Below are positions 18,485-27,901 of a stretch of DNA of 64,000 nt, one piece after another. The notes beneath the pieces were generated by a model, which ran no database searches, was not told where the DNA came from, and saw only the letters and a program-made list of their open reading frames with translations. The number at the start of each line of letters is the position of its first letter. The first letter of the stretch is position 1. The DNA is taken from positions 1-64,000 of the IMG/VR virus record IMGVR_UViG_3300024264_000006. One strand, 5' to 3'. The DNA is from a virus. Position numbers and translations under genes: made by a program.

Positions 18485-19489
18485 TTAACTTAATATTGCA
18501 CCGGCGGAATCTATACCAGTATTTATTATGATCCATTCAGTGTTATCCCAAATACACGTAGCAGATTGATTTACCGCAAGAGTTATAGTTGAGAAATTCT
18601 GTAGATTCGATGGTGTGATTGTCGCAGTACCACTATTCTGATTTACTAAGTATTTAATAATACCTCTTTCCGATCCATCAGGCATTCCAATAGTTATTGA
18701 ACTACCTGAGTTGAAAAATGTAAGAGGTTTGTCAATATCAACATCTCCATTAGATGTCATGATTTGATAAGAAAGTTTTAGTCTACTCTGAATTTCAACA
18801 CCACCAGTTCCTTTTGCTTTCAAACCAAGGTCGATGTCATTATCTGTACCCACAGCTTCTATAACAGGTGTGTTGTTATTTGAAGCGTTGGTTAACTTAA
18901 AATGATTTACTGCACCAGCTGTTGAAACAAATTCAAATATCTGGTTACCATCACTGTCTTGCAACTCTGTTCCAATCTTAGGATTGTTCAACATAGGTGC
19001 GTTGATGGTTTTGTTGTTTAGTGTTTGTATTGCATCATTGAAAGTAAACTCGTCGGAGTCAGTCAATAAAGGTAGGTTGATATTTCTATCACCAGTTACC
19101 TTAGCTGCAATTAGACTGTATTGAAACAATGCGCCTTCACTATCCATGAGTTCTGGTTGTACCAAAGAACTTGTGAGTACAATCTTGTTGGCCATTGTTT
19201 GTGTTGCAGAATCAACAATAACATCCCCAGTGTAGTCGGGGAATAAAATAGTTCTGTCAGCTGTCGGTTCATTGACACCGATAAATGTCTCATTAGTGTC
19301 GTTAAGTCTTCCTTCGAAAATAATACGATCACTATCAAAAGATATCAAAGGCATCAAGACAGTACTATCCCCACCAAGTTTCTGATAGATTTCTTGGAAG
19401 TTTTGTTCTATCTTGAGACCAGCACCACGGAGAGTATCACCCGTTCCGTCATTTGCTGTTGTGCCTCTGTTAAGTATCTGTCGTGTCAT
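18485..19489 (-). CDS. gp9-like tail-fibre connector or fibre protein (334 aa)
   Basis: The first 45 residues, ILNRGTTANDGTGDTLRGAG followed by LKIEQNFQEIYQKLGGD, resemble the N-terminal coiled-coil segment of T4 gp9 (the collar that links long tail fibres to the baseplate), including the TGD motif and the NxDF-like helix. The remaining chain is beta-rich with repeated NNKTINAPMLNNPKIGT and TNASNNNTPVIEAVGTDNDI units and a terminal IIINTGID segment, as in marine phage fibre proteins. A perfect late promoter lies 28 bases upstream. Connector is the likeliest role, but the C-terminal part is not gp9-like. Confidence 0.75.
   Translation of the reverse strand: MTRQILNRGTTANDGTGDTLRGAGLKIEQNFQEIYQKLGGDSTVLMPLISFDSDRIIFEGRLNDTNETFIGVNEPTADRTILFPDYTGDVIVDSATQTMANKIVLTSSLVQPELMDSEGALFQYSLIAAKVTGDRNINLPLLTDSDEFTFNDAIQTLNNKTINAPMLNNPKIGTELQDSDGNQIFEFVSTAGAVNHFKLTNASNNNTPVIEAVGTDNDIDLGLKAKGTGGVEIQSRLKLSYQIMTSNGDVDIDKPLTFFNSGSSITIGMPDGSERGIIKYLVNQNSGTATITPSNLQNFSTITLAVNQSATCIWDNTEWIIINTGIDSAGAILS
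18520..18527 (-). promoter_or_regulatory. T4-type late promoter variant (AATAAATA)
   Basis: AATAAATA on the minus strand within the last codons of the fibre-connector gene, 48 bases before gp8. One mismatch to TATAAATA. Confidence 0.45.
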
Positions 19490-19516
19490 TTTAGTTTTCC
19501 TAAAAACTTATAGTTC

Positions 19517-19524
19517 TATTTATA
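19517..19524 (-). promoter_or_regulatory. T4-type late promoter
   Basis: Exact TATAAATA on the minus strand in the intergenic gap, 28 bases before the connector gene start, which is the usual distance for T4 late promoters. Confidence 0.75.
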
Positions 19525-19529
19525 CAACT

Positions 19530-20570
19530 TTATAGGTTGGGGTTATACGCAGAATCAAATAATTCATCCAGATTTGAAATACCATCTGAATCGACCCAAT
19601 CGAACTTATCTTGGTCGATTGTTTCAGTACTGCTGAGACCCATACCTGAACCTTGTGCATCCGTATCGTCATCAAACGTAGGTGCGTCTGCCTCAAGATA
19701 CTCACCCATCGTCGAGTAGAGGTTAGCCACTTCTTCGATAGTGATATTTTGTAAGTCATTAATATCGTTACCGCCTGGGTTTGGATATGTGGATTCTGAT
19801 CCAAGGTTCGTTCTAAACAATTGTGTTGTCCCGTCTGGTGCGTTGAAGTTAAATAGACCTGTCATACTTGATATAGCATCTCTACCCATTGTTGCGATAC
19901 CCTCAACTTCAAATTCGGGGATATCTTTTAAGCCTGGGAATGGTTGTTCTTCAATATTAAGGTCAAACTGACCAACAAGTTGAACTTCTGCACCAAGATA
20001 CATTCCAGCTGGATGTACAAACAACTTGTAAGGTTTTCTCCACTGAGATACAGACAGTTCCGTCTTAATCAACAGTGCATATTGTTGATAAAGCTTATCG
20101 TCGGTGAGATATCTCTGAGATTCTGCACCAATGATAGATTCACCTACATTGAATATTTGTCTCTTTGTATATACAACATCCGGATCGACGTTAAAGAATG
20201 TACGAAAGAATTGTTGTATAGAGTACTTAGTACCCTTTGATTTATACAGTGTACTAGAGTACTTTGCAGCAGCTCTTTTATCCGTGAACCCTTCAAAATA
20301 AGCTTGACCCAAAAGTAATTCGTCTTCAATATAAGAAAGTAATTCTAAATCAGTCTGCGTTACATCACGTGTGTAAAACAACTCTTGAATCAAATGTGAA
20401 GGTGATTCCACCGTTTCTTCAAATTTGAAATACTCCTGTAAGAACGAAACGAACTTAGGATAACTTTCTACAATGTGTTGCGATAGAGCGTCTTCAACAA
20501 CGTACTCACGTATATTGGGTTCACGTCTCCCAATATCAATAAGAGTTCTATCTATTTGTCGACTATGCAT
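19530..20570 (-). CDS. Baseplate wedge-associated structural protein (346 aa)
   Basis: Follows gp6 directly; its ATG overlaps the gp6 stop (TAATG). The first 200 residues are the conserved part: NIREYVVEDALSQHIVESYP, FVSFLQEYFKFEET, STLYKSKGTKYSIQQFFRTF and VYTKRQIFNVGESIIGAESQ. Such a protein always accompanies gp6 in marine T4-like phages and may take the place of part of T4 gp7 (T4 gp7 is 1032 residues, so this is much shorter). The acidic C-terminus (about residues 270-346) is weakly conserved in appearance. Wedge membership is inferred from the position and coupling. Confidence 0.75.
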   Translation of the reverse strand: MHSRQIDRTLIDIGRREPNIREYVVEDALSQHIVESYPKFVSFLQEYFKFEETVESPSHLIQELFYTRDVTQTDLELLSYIEDELLLGQAYFEGFTDKRAAAKYSSTLYKSKGTKYSIQQFFRTFFNVDPDVVYTKRQIFNVGESIIGAESQRYLTDDKLYQQYALLIKTELSVSQWRKPYKLFVHPAGMYLGAEVQLVGQFDLNIEEQPFPGLKDIPEFEVEGIATMGRDAISSMTGLFNFNAPDGTTQLFRTNLGSESTYPNPGGNDINDLQNITIEEVANLYSTMGEYLEADAPTFDDDTDAQGSGMGLSSTETIDQDKFDWVDSDGISNLDELFDSAYNPNL

Positions 20571-22399
20571 TAATTATCGGCCTTTGTTATGACAGCACGT
20601 GCAATTGATCTTGCGTTGTCGAAGTTAAGAATGTATTGTTTCTCAGGAACGATTGCAGATTGATTTGCTGGAACCGTTGCTAATTTAATATAATTAACAC
20701 CACCGATTACTGTATCGACTTGTAATCCCACAATACTTACTGTCCCCGCATCGGGATTGTATTGACCCACGTTATCGACGATAGGCTTATTAGTTGTGAG
20801 GTTGATTACTTGTAATTTGTTAGAGTTGAGTTTGTTTCTTACCTGACAGTTCTCATTCCTGAATACAAACGTAGAGGATGTGACCCTATACAAAACATCG
20901 TCGGGAGATGCAATTGCAGATGGGAAAGAGAATGAGTGATCTTGTTCTACTAACAAGGATGGTGCAAATCTTTGTTGCATCTTCACTTCTGCACGAGAAG
21001 ACAAGATAGAGGGACTGACATCATCCACTAGGGTCAACATGTTTGATCGACGGAATGCCTGTTCAAACTTACCTACACTATTTGAGAAATAAGTCTGTAC
21101 CGCAGTACGAACATTTTCCTGAATTGTGTTCAGAGAAAGAGATGTTAGGTTTGGGTTGAATCTGAAAAATACTTCGGTTTCGACCCAAGTCTTAACTGGA
21201 TCAGAAAACTTAATATCAAAAGTAGCGACAGCTAACTGAGACGCAAGGTCTACAATGCCAGTCTTAACCACTTCCTTTCTCTGTTCCGATACATCATCTT
21301 CGAATTCGATAGAAGAAAAAACAACACCAAACTCAGGCGTAAGATTGTCTTCTCCACCCCAACTAGAAATATCTTCAATCAGTGTGGCATAGTTTCTGAG
21401 AATCAATGAGTTATAGTCTGCGAAGGTGACCATCCTGTTCTGTGATGCGTACTGAAAGGGTGCATTCTTACGTATGGATTCTACAGTTTCTTTTTCACCA
21501 CCACCCACAGATTTAGTATATGTGGAAACAACAGGAGTTCTGTTGATAGTTTCTGTGATTTTTATTAGAGAAGAAGGTTCAAATGTAAGAGCATTATCTG
21601 CATTCGCACCGTTTACTGCCAAGTATTCTACTGTGATCTTTGAACCTGAATCCGGAGTCTGACCTAAAGTTGTACCATTACCGAATGATAATTCGAAATA
21701 TCCATTAGGCATTTCCTTAAGGATGTATAAGGTAGACTGTTCACTGATTGTTGTGGCCTTTGTGATGTTTGTGTATGTCACAAACTTACTAGTACTCGCA
21801 TTCTCATACACTTTAACAATTGCAGTAGAGATATCAATGTTCTTGTCTGGAATGATATAGACCGCATTCTCGTCGTTGTCACCAGAAATGAAAGTCTTTG
21901 TCTTTGCGTTTCCCTCAAATACAGAAATCTTATCGTTACCATCAAGAGTTTTAAATTGATAATAACCCGCACCATCATCGGATGCGATTAGTGTCTCGTT
22001 TGTTTGGAAGGTGTATGTGTTAACATCTACTTTAGTTGTAAATTTATAACCTGTCGATATTGTAATTGTCTGTTGACGGTCTGCAACGTTTGACAGGTTC
22101 ATTGCCATCTTAATAATGGCTTGCGATGCGGTCTTTGACTTAGGAATATAACCAATTGCTTCGGACAATTGTACAAGTGAACTACGCAGTTGTGCAGTAG
22201 ATAGAAAAGATTCATTGAGAGCAAAGTTAGCGGTCAGACCGTTAAGGTGTGTATTGTACGCCAACACGTCTAACATGTTTGACAGACCAGAGGCCTCAAA
22301 GTTGTAATCCTTGAACTCTTCTTTCTTCTGTAAGAACGTCTTAAGATTGTTCTTAATATTTGCGAAGTCCAGTGCGGACGATTTAATTGTTGTCGCCAT
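20570..22399 (-). CDS. 6: Baseplate wedge protein gp6
   Basis: Protein of 609 residues, close to T4 gp6 (660). The N-terminal signature FANIKNNLKTFLQKKEEFKD, then SGLSNMLDVLAYNTHLNGL and LNESFLSTAQLRSSLVQLSE, is that of gp6/J-type baseplate wedge proteins, which form the dimeric ring at the inner baseplate. The middle contains KNAPFQYASQNRMVTFADYN, another conserved gp6-family segment. The gene overlaps gp25 upstream and the 346-residue gene downstream by TAATG junctions, matching the T4 module order gp25-gp6. Confidence 0.95.
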   Translation of the reverse strand: MATTIKSSALDFANIKNNLKTFLQKKEEFKDYNFEASGLSNMLDVLAYNTHLNGLTANFALNESFLSTAQLRSSLVQLSEAIGYIPKSKTASQAIIKMAMNLSNVADRQQTITISTGYKFTTKVDVNTYTFQTNETLIASDDGAGYYQFKTLDGNDKISVFEGNAKTKTFISGDNDENAVYIIPDKNIDISTAIVKVYENASTSKFVTYTNITKATTISEQSTLYILKEMPNGYFELSFGNGTTLGQTPDSGSKITVEYLAVNGANADNALTFEPSSLIKITETINRTPVVSTYTKSVGGGEKETVESIRKNAPFQYASQNRMVTFADYNSLILRNYATLIEDISSWGGEDNLTPEFGVVFSSIEFEDDVSEQRKEVVKTGIVDLASQLAVATFDIKFSDPVKTWVETEVFFRFNPNLTSLSLNTIQENVRTAVQTYFSNSVGKFEQAFRRSNMLTLVDDVSPSILSSRAEVKMQQRFAPSLLVEQDHSFSFPSAIASPDDVLYRVTSSTFVFRNENCQVRNKLNSNKLQVINLTTNKPIVDNVGQYNPDAGTVSIVGLQVDTVIGGVNYIKLATVPANQSAIVPEKQYILNFDNARSIARAVITKADN

Positions 22400-22854
22400 T
22401 ACCTTAACCTATTTAATTGTGTTGTGAGAGTTACCTCTTCACCTGAATTTATTACCCTGAATACTACATCTATTTGTAAAGAGTTAGCATCGTCTAATTC
22501 TTTGCAGCTGACCTTAAGGGTCTTATAGTCTACCCTTGGTTCATATACCCTTATTGCTTCTTTAATATTGTTCTTGATCGCCGACTTATCAAACATCGTA
22601 TCCAGTTCAAATAGGAAAGCGTATAAGTTTGCACCATATCCTGGCTGAAACGGTTTCTCGGCAGGGCCTGTAGTAAGAAGATTCCTAACAGACTGTTTTA
22701 CCGCAGCTGCTTCAGTCTTCTTGTACACATCCCCTGTCTGTGGTTTGTTAGCAAAAGAAAGATCGATGTCGAGATTCTTTCGGTTCTTTGTTGTTCTAAA
22801 AGTAACCGAATCTAGATTCTTATCTTCTTTTGATAGTGCACGTCTAATTGCCAT
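22399..22854 (-). CDS. 25: Baseplate wedge protein gp25
   Basis: Protein of 151 residues (T4 gp25 132). The family core is visible: SVRNLLTTGPAEKPFQPGYG near residue 60, LFELDTMFDKSAIKNNIKEA, and the EPR motif (YEPRVDYKTLKV near residue 110) that defines gp25/TssE-type proteins. gp25 binds the gp6 ring and initiates sheath attachment. A perfect late promoter precedes it by 26 bases, making it the first gene of the gp25-gp6 unit. Confidence 0.95.
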   Translation of the reverse strand: MAIRRALSKEDKNLDSVTFRTTKNRKNLDIDLSFANKPQTGDVYKKTEAAAVKQSVRNLLTTGPAEKPFQPGYGANLYAFLFELDTMFDKSAIKNNIKEAIRVYEPRVDYKTLKVSCKELDDANSLQIDVVFRVINSGEEVTLTTQLNRLR

Positions 22855-22879
22855 GGTGATCCCCGATATATCCTAGTTC

Positions 22880-22887
22880 TATTTATA
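22880..22887 (-). promoter_or_regulatory. T4-type late promoter
   Basis: Exact TATAAATA on the minus strand between the 196-residue gene and gp25, 26 bases from the gp25 start. Confidence 0.75.
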
Positions 22888-23478
22888 CTATTTCAGCAGG
22901 ACTTCCACCAACTCTTTTTTAGAAAACAAGTTCCCATTAAATTGACTTTCAATCTTCTGGTCAAACACAACATCGTATGATGATGGAATGTTAGGAAGTT
23001 CTACCAGAATAGTAGCTGTCAAAGAACCATCGGGGTTATAGGTGTCATAGTCCAAGACCAAACGTTTAAATCTTGCGTTGTCTTTTATGTGAACTGCGAC
23101 ATCAAATGTTCTTTCTAAATCAAGTTGACCATTACCATTAAACACATTATACCCAACCATACGTCCATCAGCTTTTAGTATATTGTCTCCACCAAGAGTT
23201 TCATTCGGGCCTGCCTCATAGAGTCCCTCAGACACTTTCATTTTAATATCCGGAAACAAATCTTTTTCCGAATTGATAATATTCATAATGTCAGCATGAA
23301 GTAAAAGATTGCGTGCTATTTGCGCTCGGTCTTCTGCTTTGCCAATATGACCTAGACTAGAAGCTCCATATCCTAAAAAATTAGATACGGAAACATTCTT
23401 CGAAAGTTTCAGTTTCGATGTTATGGTTCTAGGATCATATTGATCTGGGTTGTAAAGAGGGTCTGCTAAATATAACAT
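22888..23478 (-). CDS. Baseplate-region virion protein (196 aa), M15-like outline
   Basis: Not assigned to a T4 gene. The N-terminus MLYLADPLYNPDQYDPRTIT and the segment NFLGYGASSLGHIGKAED look like a conserved marine-phage protein placed between the gp5 needle and gp25. Residues about 80-115 (SEGLYEAGPNETLGG, then DGRMVGYNVF) recall the substrate-binding region of M15 D,D-carboxypeptidases, but the His and Asp metal ligands of that family are not evident, so enzymatic activity is not claimed. It is 2 bases from the needle gene, so it is likely part of the hub or central spike assembly. Confidence 0.65.
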   Translation of the reverse strand: MLYLADPLYNPDQYDPRTITSKLKLSKNVSVSNFLGYGASSLGHIGKAEDRAQIARNLLLHADIMNIINSEKDLFPDIKMKVSEGLYEAGPNETLGGDNILKADGRMVGYNVFNGNGQLDLERTFDVAVHIKDNARFKRLVLDYDTYNPDGSLTATILVELPNIPSSYDVVFDQKIESQFNGNLFSKKELVEVLLK

Positions 23479-23480
23479 TG

Positions 23481-25019
23481 TTATGCTCCGTCACTATCAC
23501 CCAGAATACCACTGTCCACAATGGCATTCTGTATTTCTTTTTCTACACTCTCTTCCAGTTTCGTAACCGTGAACTGTTTACCAAGACCTTTCTCACTGTT
23601 ACCCAAAGGAGTAGTACCAAAAGTTGTTGTTCTTCCAACACCAGCAGTTCGTCCAATAGCGGGTGGTGTACCCACATCAAATTCAGTATTGATGATTCCA
23701 TCTATCGCCGCTTGACCACCAAGAACATCTTTGTTTGTATGATCACGCACTGCTTGTCGTATTTCTTCGGTTGTGGGTTCTCCATTATCGAATATGCCAC
23801 CATACCCATCTAGGTCTAGAATCTTACTCTTAAGAGTTCCACCACCATCGATTGTTACACTACGAATCGCATATGATCCACCAGCAAGGTGAAGTCCTAC
23901 TATCGCACTATTTGGTGGCGGAGCTGAAGGTGGTAGAGGTATGGGTGAAGGTGGCACTGGTGGTAATCCAAATCCTCCCGCACCAAGAGATGATGCAGAT
24001 GCTGCTGATGTTGCCGTCACAGCAGTCCAAGCGTTAATCGCACCTGTCGCCGTACCGATTACTGATCCGAAGAATGTTGCACCGGATAGTGGTTGTGGGC
24101 CCAGTGGGCCTGAATATGTCTTACCGACAAAATCTACAAGATCACCACCAAATGTTCCTTTCATACCAATAGCTGATACAGTCATACCAGATATGTTACA
24201 TGCTTTTCCAACCATAACGGCTTCTGACTTACCAGACATGATTAGAGTTCCGTCAGCAGCTACCTCTATCGACCCTTCGGACATAATATCATGTTTACCC
24301 TTGGTGATAGTCTTGCGGAAATCACCCAACACGGTATCCGTTGCGTTACCCATTGTTGCGATACTACTATTCTTCTTGGTAATATATTCGTGGTTACCCG
24401 AAGTTGTTGTTCTATCGTCTTTACCAATACGAGTTTTTCTTTGACCTTTTATTTTTGTGTTGTGGTTACCACCAACATCTAGGTTGAAGTTACCACCAAC
24501 ATACATGTCAAGATTACCCTCATAGGCAATTTCAGTGTCTCCCTCAACAACAATCTTAGTGTTACCACCAACAGTCTCATATTTGTTTTCGGCTGCGCTA
24601 ATCCAGATAGAACCATCTTTACGCATTTCAATACCAGAACCCGTAGTGTGTTTAATTAGTATTCGTTCATTACCTTCCGTATCATCAATCTCAATGACAT
24701 GACCGGAATGTGTTTCGGTTACTTTATTAAAGGGATATTTTGATCGACCTGTATTAGATTCAAACTCAATAGACCCATCGTCTCCCTGTGTTGCAGTCCC
24801 AAGACCCATATCAATTTTAGGGAATACCGCAGACATCTTAAGGTCATTTGGTTTATCCTTTTGTCCTACACCACCCGCCCCACGAGCCGCACGATTGATA
24901 GAACTTTCACCCCAATACTCTTCACGAGGAAATTCACCAGTTGGGTCTTGAAACCCATACTTGTTTGTACCCTCTTTCTCTTGAATAGTACCCTGTTCTG
25001 CTTCTGTCTTCTTAGCCAT
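23481..25019 (-). CDS. Baseplate central spike / beta-helical needle (gp5 C-terminal part)
   Basis: Protein of 512 residues. After a disordered N-terminus, residues about 100-270 form a long ladder of short strands: GSGIEMRKDGSIWISA, ENKYETVGGNTKIVVEG, GGNFNLDVGGNHNTKIKG and EYITKKNSS, with VGGN repeats as in the triple-stranded beta-helix of T4 gp5 and VgrG. A Pro-rich stretch (PPVPPSPIPLPPSAPPP) near residue 355 and a C-terminal domain follow. No lysozyme domain is present, unlike T4 gp5. It lies next to the amidase-like gene and the OB-fold gene, so the parts of gp5 appear as separate polypeptides. Its role would be the membrane-piercing spike. Confidence 0.8.
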   Translation of the reverse strand: MAKKTEAEQGTIQEKEGTNKYGFQDPTGEFPREEYWGESSINRAARGAGGVGQKDKPNDLKMSAVFPKIDMGLGTATQGDDGSIEFESNTGRSKYPFNKVTETHSGHVIEIDDTEGNERILIKHTTGSGIEMRKDGSIWISAAENKYETVGGNTKIVVEGDTEIAYEGNLDMYVGGNFNLDVGGNHNTKIKGQRKTRIGKDDRTTTSGNHEYITKKNSSIATMGNATDTVLGDFRKTITKGKHDIMSEGSIEVAADGTLIMSGKSEAVMVGKACNISGMTVSAIGMKGTFGGDLVDFVGKTYSGPLGPQPLSGATFFGSVIGTATGAINAWTAVTATSAASASSLGAGGFGLPPVPPSPIPLPPSAPPPNSAIVGLHLAGGSYAIRSVTIDGGGTLKSKILDLDGYGGIFDNGEPTTEEIRQAVRDHTNKDVLGGQAAIDGIINTEFDVGTPPAIGRTAGVGRTTTFGTTPLGNSEKGLGKQFTVTKLEESVEKEIQNAIVDSGILGDSDGA

Positions 25020-27080
25020 TTAATTTACCAATCTTGTTCCGGTTGTTGCAATATCACGTCTGACCTTACCAAACTTCTTCCTCACAAACTCACCGACATT
25101 AAAGTATGGTTCTTCTCTTCCTTCCAGTTCTCCGATACCATATATTTTGGCGCCGGGATATCCTTTAAAGAATGTATCCAGAAAGGTTTCTAGAGTTTTA
25201 TATTGAGACCCCGTAAAAGAGTCACCTGACCTAAAAGCATTTGGAGCTTCTGTTCCTGTAGGTGCGTCGATACCACCAACGAGGGCAATATTAATAGACT
25301 CGTTTCTAAAATCAGCGGGGTCTACTTTAGATATCAACGTGGTAGGTATTCCCCTTTGCATAGTCCCATCTCTACGAATCAAATAGTGAAACTGAATAGT
25401 GTCGAATCCACGAGCTTTATGATCTTCGTGAATCATCTGAGATGTCAAGTATTGATCAATAAAGGTTTCTGTAGAGTGAATGATAAGTTGTTTTACGGGT
25501 CTCTTAACCAAACGTACTTCAGCTTGCAGTTCTTCTTTCGTATCACATGTTTGGAATACAGCAGGTTTCTTTTCTGTGTCAGAAATATTAGACTGGGTAG
25601 TTTCGTTTATCTCACCAGTCTCAAATTTGATAAAGGTATCGAAATCACTTGGATACTCCTGAATATCAAAAGATTCTTTCCAAGTACTTCTGTCCTGATC
25701 CCCAACTTTTATTTGTTTTGTTAGGGTGGTGTCAATATCACTTAAAGCGATTTCAACAATATTCATGATGATTTCAAACTCAGAAATCTTCTTGGGGTCT
25801 ATCCCCTGTAGTTTACATTGAGAAACAGTTCTTTCAACAAGTTCTCTTGTGTTACGGAATCCTTTCTGAGCAGAAAGTATTTTAGATATTTCCGGATCGA
25901 CACCTACGTTTTTACTACCGACATTTTGAACCGCAGCTGCAAGGTCTTTTGGTGCACCACTTTGTACCTGAGAAATTACACTGGAGATATCACTGTTACC
26001 GATACCACCAGAACCACTAGATTTAATTCCTGTACCAACAAGAGACGTTGCAGATGTTAATTCACGAATTGTATTACTGGCTGCTCCGGTAGAATTTTCG
26101 CTTATATCCTGAAGACTACCTCCACCAGTAGAAACACTTCCAACAAACTCTTTGCCTTGATTAACTAGACCTCTTACTGAATTGATCTCGGCATTGACTT
26201 CTGCTTTAGTTTGATTTACGGTATTTACAATACCGTTGACTTCACTTGCGACCCCTTTTACTTCGCTGCTAATATCTTTGTATGCGCCACCAAGTTGTCC
26301 TATCGAACTACCATCGTCTTGTAACAGGTTATCAGTAAAATCTGATACCGGATTGATATCTTGAATTGCGGAAACCTCATTCAATACTCCAGTAACGTTT
26401 GAAGAAATATTATTTACAGTATCCGTAAATTCTTTCAAAGTTGAAACATTCGAGATACTACTCAGACTCCCAGCTGCATTATCTATAGACGATAGAAGAG
26501 AGTCTGCTTTTCCAGACATGGTTTCGCCTGTTTTGGTTATGGCGTCCATACCACTTCCACCAATACCTTTAGCAGACAAACCATCTAGAATAGAACCCAG
26601 TCCAGTTATAAGTGTAATAATTGATGCAATCTTGCCCGCAAGGTCTCCACCAATAGCTTCTATGGTCGATGAAGATGCAAAGGCAGCTGCAAGTCCAGCA
26701 GAGTCTCCACCAGTAATCATGTTTAGAATAGAACCATCTGCATTCGCCGAGTCGAGAAGTCCCGCTAACGGGGGAAGTTCTTTTGTTGATAAGTTTACTT
26801 CTGCTGTGGTTCGATCAAGTACTCCACCAATACCAGTTACATCTTCTGTAAATTCTACAATTGCATCACCTTTATCGACAATGCTTCCCGCAGTCGTAAC
26901 TTTAGATTCTAAACTTCTAAAACCACCTACGACTTCACCAGCTTCTTTACCCAATAACGTGGCATTTTTTACAAGATTAGCTCTATTAACTTCATCAATC
27001 TTTTTAGTTAATGAAGTGTCAAGGTTGTCTTTCTCAACTTTTCTTTTGAGTGCGCCTTCTACGTCTGATCTAATAGTCAT
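25020..27080 (-). CDS. Hub-associated protein with C-terminal amidase_2-like domain
   Basis: Protein of 686 residues. Residues 1-455 are Ser/Gly/Ala/Val-rich with many Ile/Leu heptads (long rod or low-order helices). Residues about 540-680 resemble an N-acetylmuramoyl-L-alanine amidase of the T7-lysozyme type: QLIIHSTETF keeps the first zinc histidine and FHYLIRRDGTMQRG the substrate-cleft strand, followed by INIALVGGID. However, the second zinc histidine of the GHxxxxxxK region is absent (IGELEGREEPYFNV), the cysteine/aspartate ligand is Glu, and the catalytic Tyr is Phe. It therefore looks like a non-catalytic or altered amidase fold. By position it replaces the T4 gp5 lysozyme domain between the OB and needle genes. 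Confidence 0.75.
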   Translation of the reverse strand: MTIRSDVEGALKRKVEKDNLDTSLTKKIDEVNRANLVKNATLLGKEAGEVVGGFRSLESKVTTAGSIVDKGDAIVEFTEDVTGIGGVLDRTTAEVNLSTKELPPLAGLLDSANADGSILNMITGGDSAGLAAAFASSSTIEAIGGDLAGKIASIITLITGLGSILDGLSAKGIGGSGMDAITKTGETMSGKADSLLSSIDNAAGSLSSISNVSTLKEFTDTVNNISSNVTGVLNEVSAIQDINPVSDFTDNLLQDDGSSIGQLGGAYKDISSEVKGVASEVNGIVNTVNQTKAEVNAEINSVRGLVNQGKEFVGSVSTGGGSLQDISENSTGAASNTIRELTSATSLVGTGIKSSGSGGIGNSDISSVISQVQSGAPKDLAAAVQNVGSKNVGVDPEISKILSAQKGFRNTRELVERTVSQCKLQGIDPKKISEFEIIMNIVEIALSDIDTTLTKQIKVGDQDRSTWKESFDIQEYPSDFDTFIKFETGEINETTQSNISDTEKKPAVFQTCDTKEELQAEVRLVKRPVKQLIIHSTETFIDQYLTSQMIHEDHKARGFDTIQFHYLIRRDGTMQRGIPTTLISKVDPADFRNESINIALVGGIDAPTGTEAPNAFRSGDSFTGSQYKTLETFLDTFFKGYPGAKIYGIGELEGREEPYFNVGEFVRKKFGKVRRDIATTGTRLVN

Positions 27081-27901
27081 TATCCGCCCCCATACCTATC
27101 ATTAAGTTCATATGCTTTTCTTTTTACATCACCAACATCCACACCCGTTGTAGAACATACCGCTTCAACTTTACTGGACAAACTGCGTCCCAATATTTTT
27201 GGTTTTGTTTCGGTTATTTCTTTTAAAACAAAGTCTACCTGTTTATCAAAGTTTTGGAAATCTGGACTGGAATTTTTTAAGGAATCTAATCGTGTACCCG
27301 TGAAGTTATCTATACCAAAACTACCATCATCGTGGCCACCCGTAATCATACCACTAGCTATATCTAGTTCAGCAGTAAGTGCGATAGAACTCTCAAAATC
27401 CAAACCAGCATCTAAGGCTTTCTTTAACGTTCCTCCAATCCTACTATCCTTTACTTCATTTGTTATATCGCCAGTGTTCTCATTTTCTGTTGCGACTAAA
27501 TCTAAAAGTTCTGTAATAGTATCAGCGTCATCACCAATAGGATCGAAACCCAGTTGAATGGGTGTTGGTGTTGTTATGTGCGGTAAAGAACCTATTACAA
27601 TAGGAACCTGTGAATACTTTCCGTCCATAAAGAAACCGAAGATCAATGATCCCGCTTCAATTCTTGGTGTTGAACCAAGTCCAGAAGTACCACCCTCTGT
27701 TGTTGGAATCAACACTTGGGCCCAAGGTAATGCAGACTGTGGTATATCTTCAAGACTAGGACTATGAACACCGTGGATACGAATCTGAACGTATCCTTCA
27801 AGACCCTCACCTGCTGGCGGTCTTGCATTGATAACAAGTCCGGTAAACCACCTAACATGGTCACCATAAAATTCTGAAGGTAATCCTTTAGGTAATTCCA
27901 T
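27080..27901 (-). CDS. Baseplate hub gp5 N-terminal OB-fold protein
   Basis: Protein of 273 residues. The first 110 residues are the gp5 OB-fold domain: FTGLVINARPPAGEGLEGYV, QIRIHGVHSPSLEDIPQ, ALPWAQVLIPTTEGG and GSLIFGFFMDGKYSQVPIVI are the strand-turn-strand hallmarks. The C-terminal 160 residues are unrelated helical sequence. In T4 this domain plugs into the gp27 trimer; here it is encoded next to gp27 (the stops and starts overlap as TAATG). The neighbouring two genes supply the other gp5 parts. Confidence 0.85.
   Translation of the reverse strand: MELPKGLPSEFYGDHVRWFTGLVINARPPAGEGLEGYVQIRIHGVHSPSLEDIPQSALPWAQVLIPTTEGGTSGLGSTPRIEAGSLIFGFFMDGKYSQVPIVIGSLPHITTPTPIQLGFDPIGDDADTITELLDLVATENENTGDITNEVKDSRIGGTLKKALDAGLDFESSIALTAELDIASGMITGGHDDGSFGIDNFTGTRLDSLKNSSPDFQNFDKQVDFVLKEITETKPKILGRSLSSKVEAVCSTTGVDVGDVKRKAYELNDRYGGG

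Noticed and set aside
22888-23478. M15 carboxypeptidase assignment for the 196-residue protein
   Set aside because: The outline is similar but the metal-ligand histidines and aspartate cannot be found.
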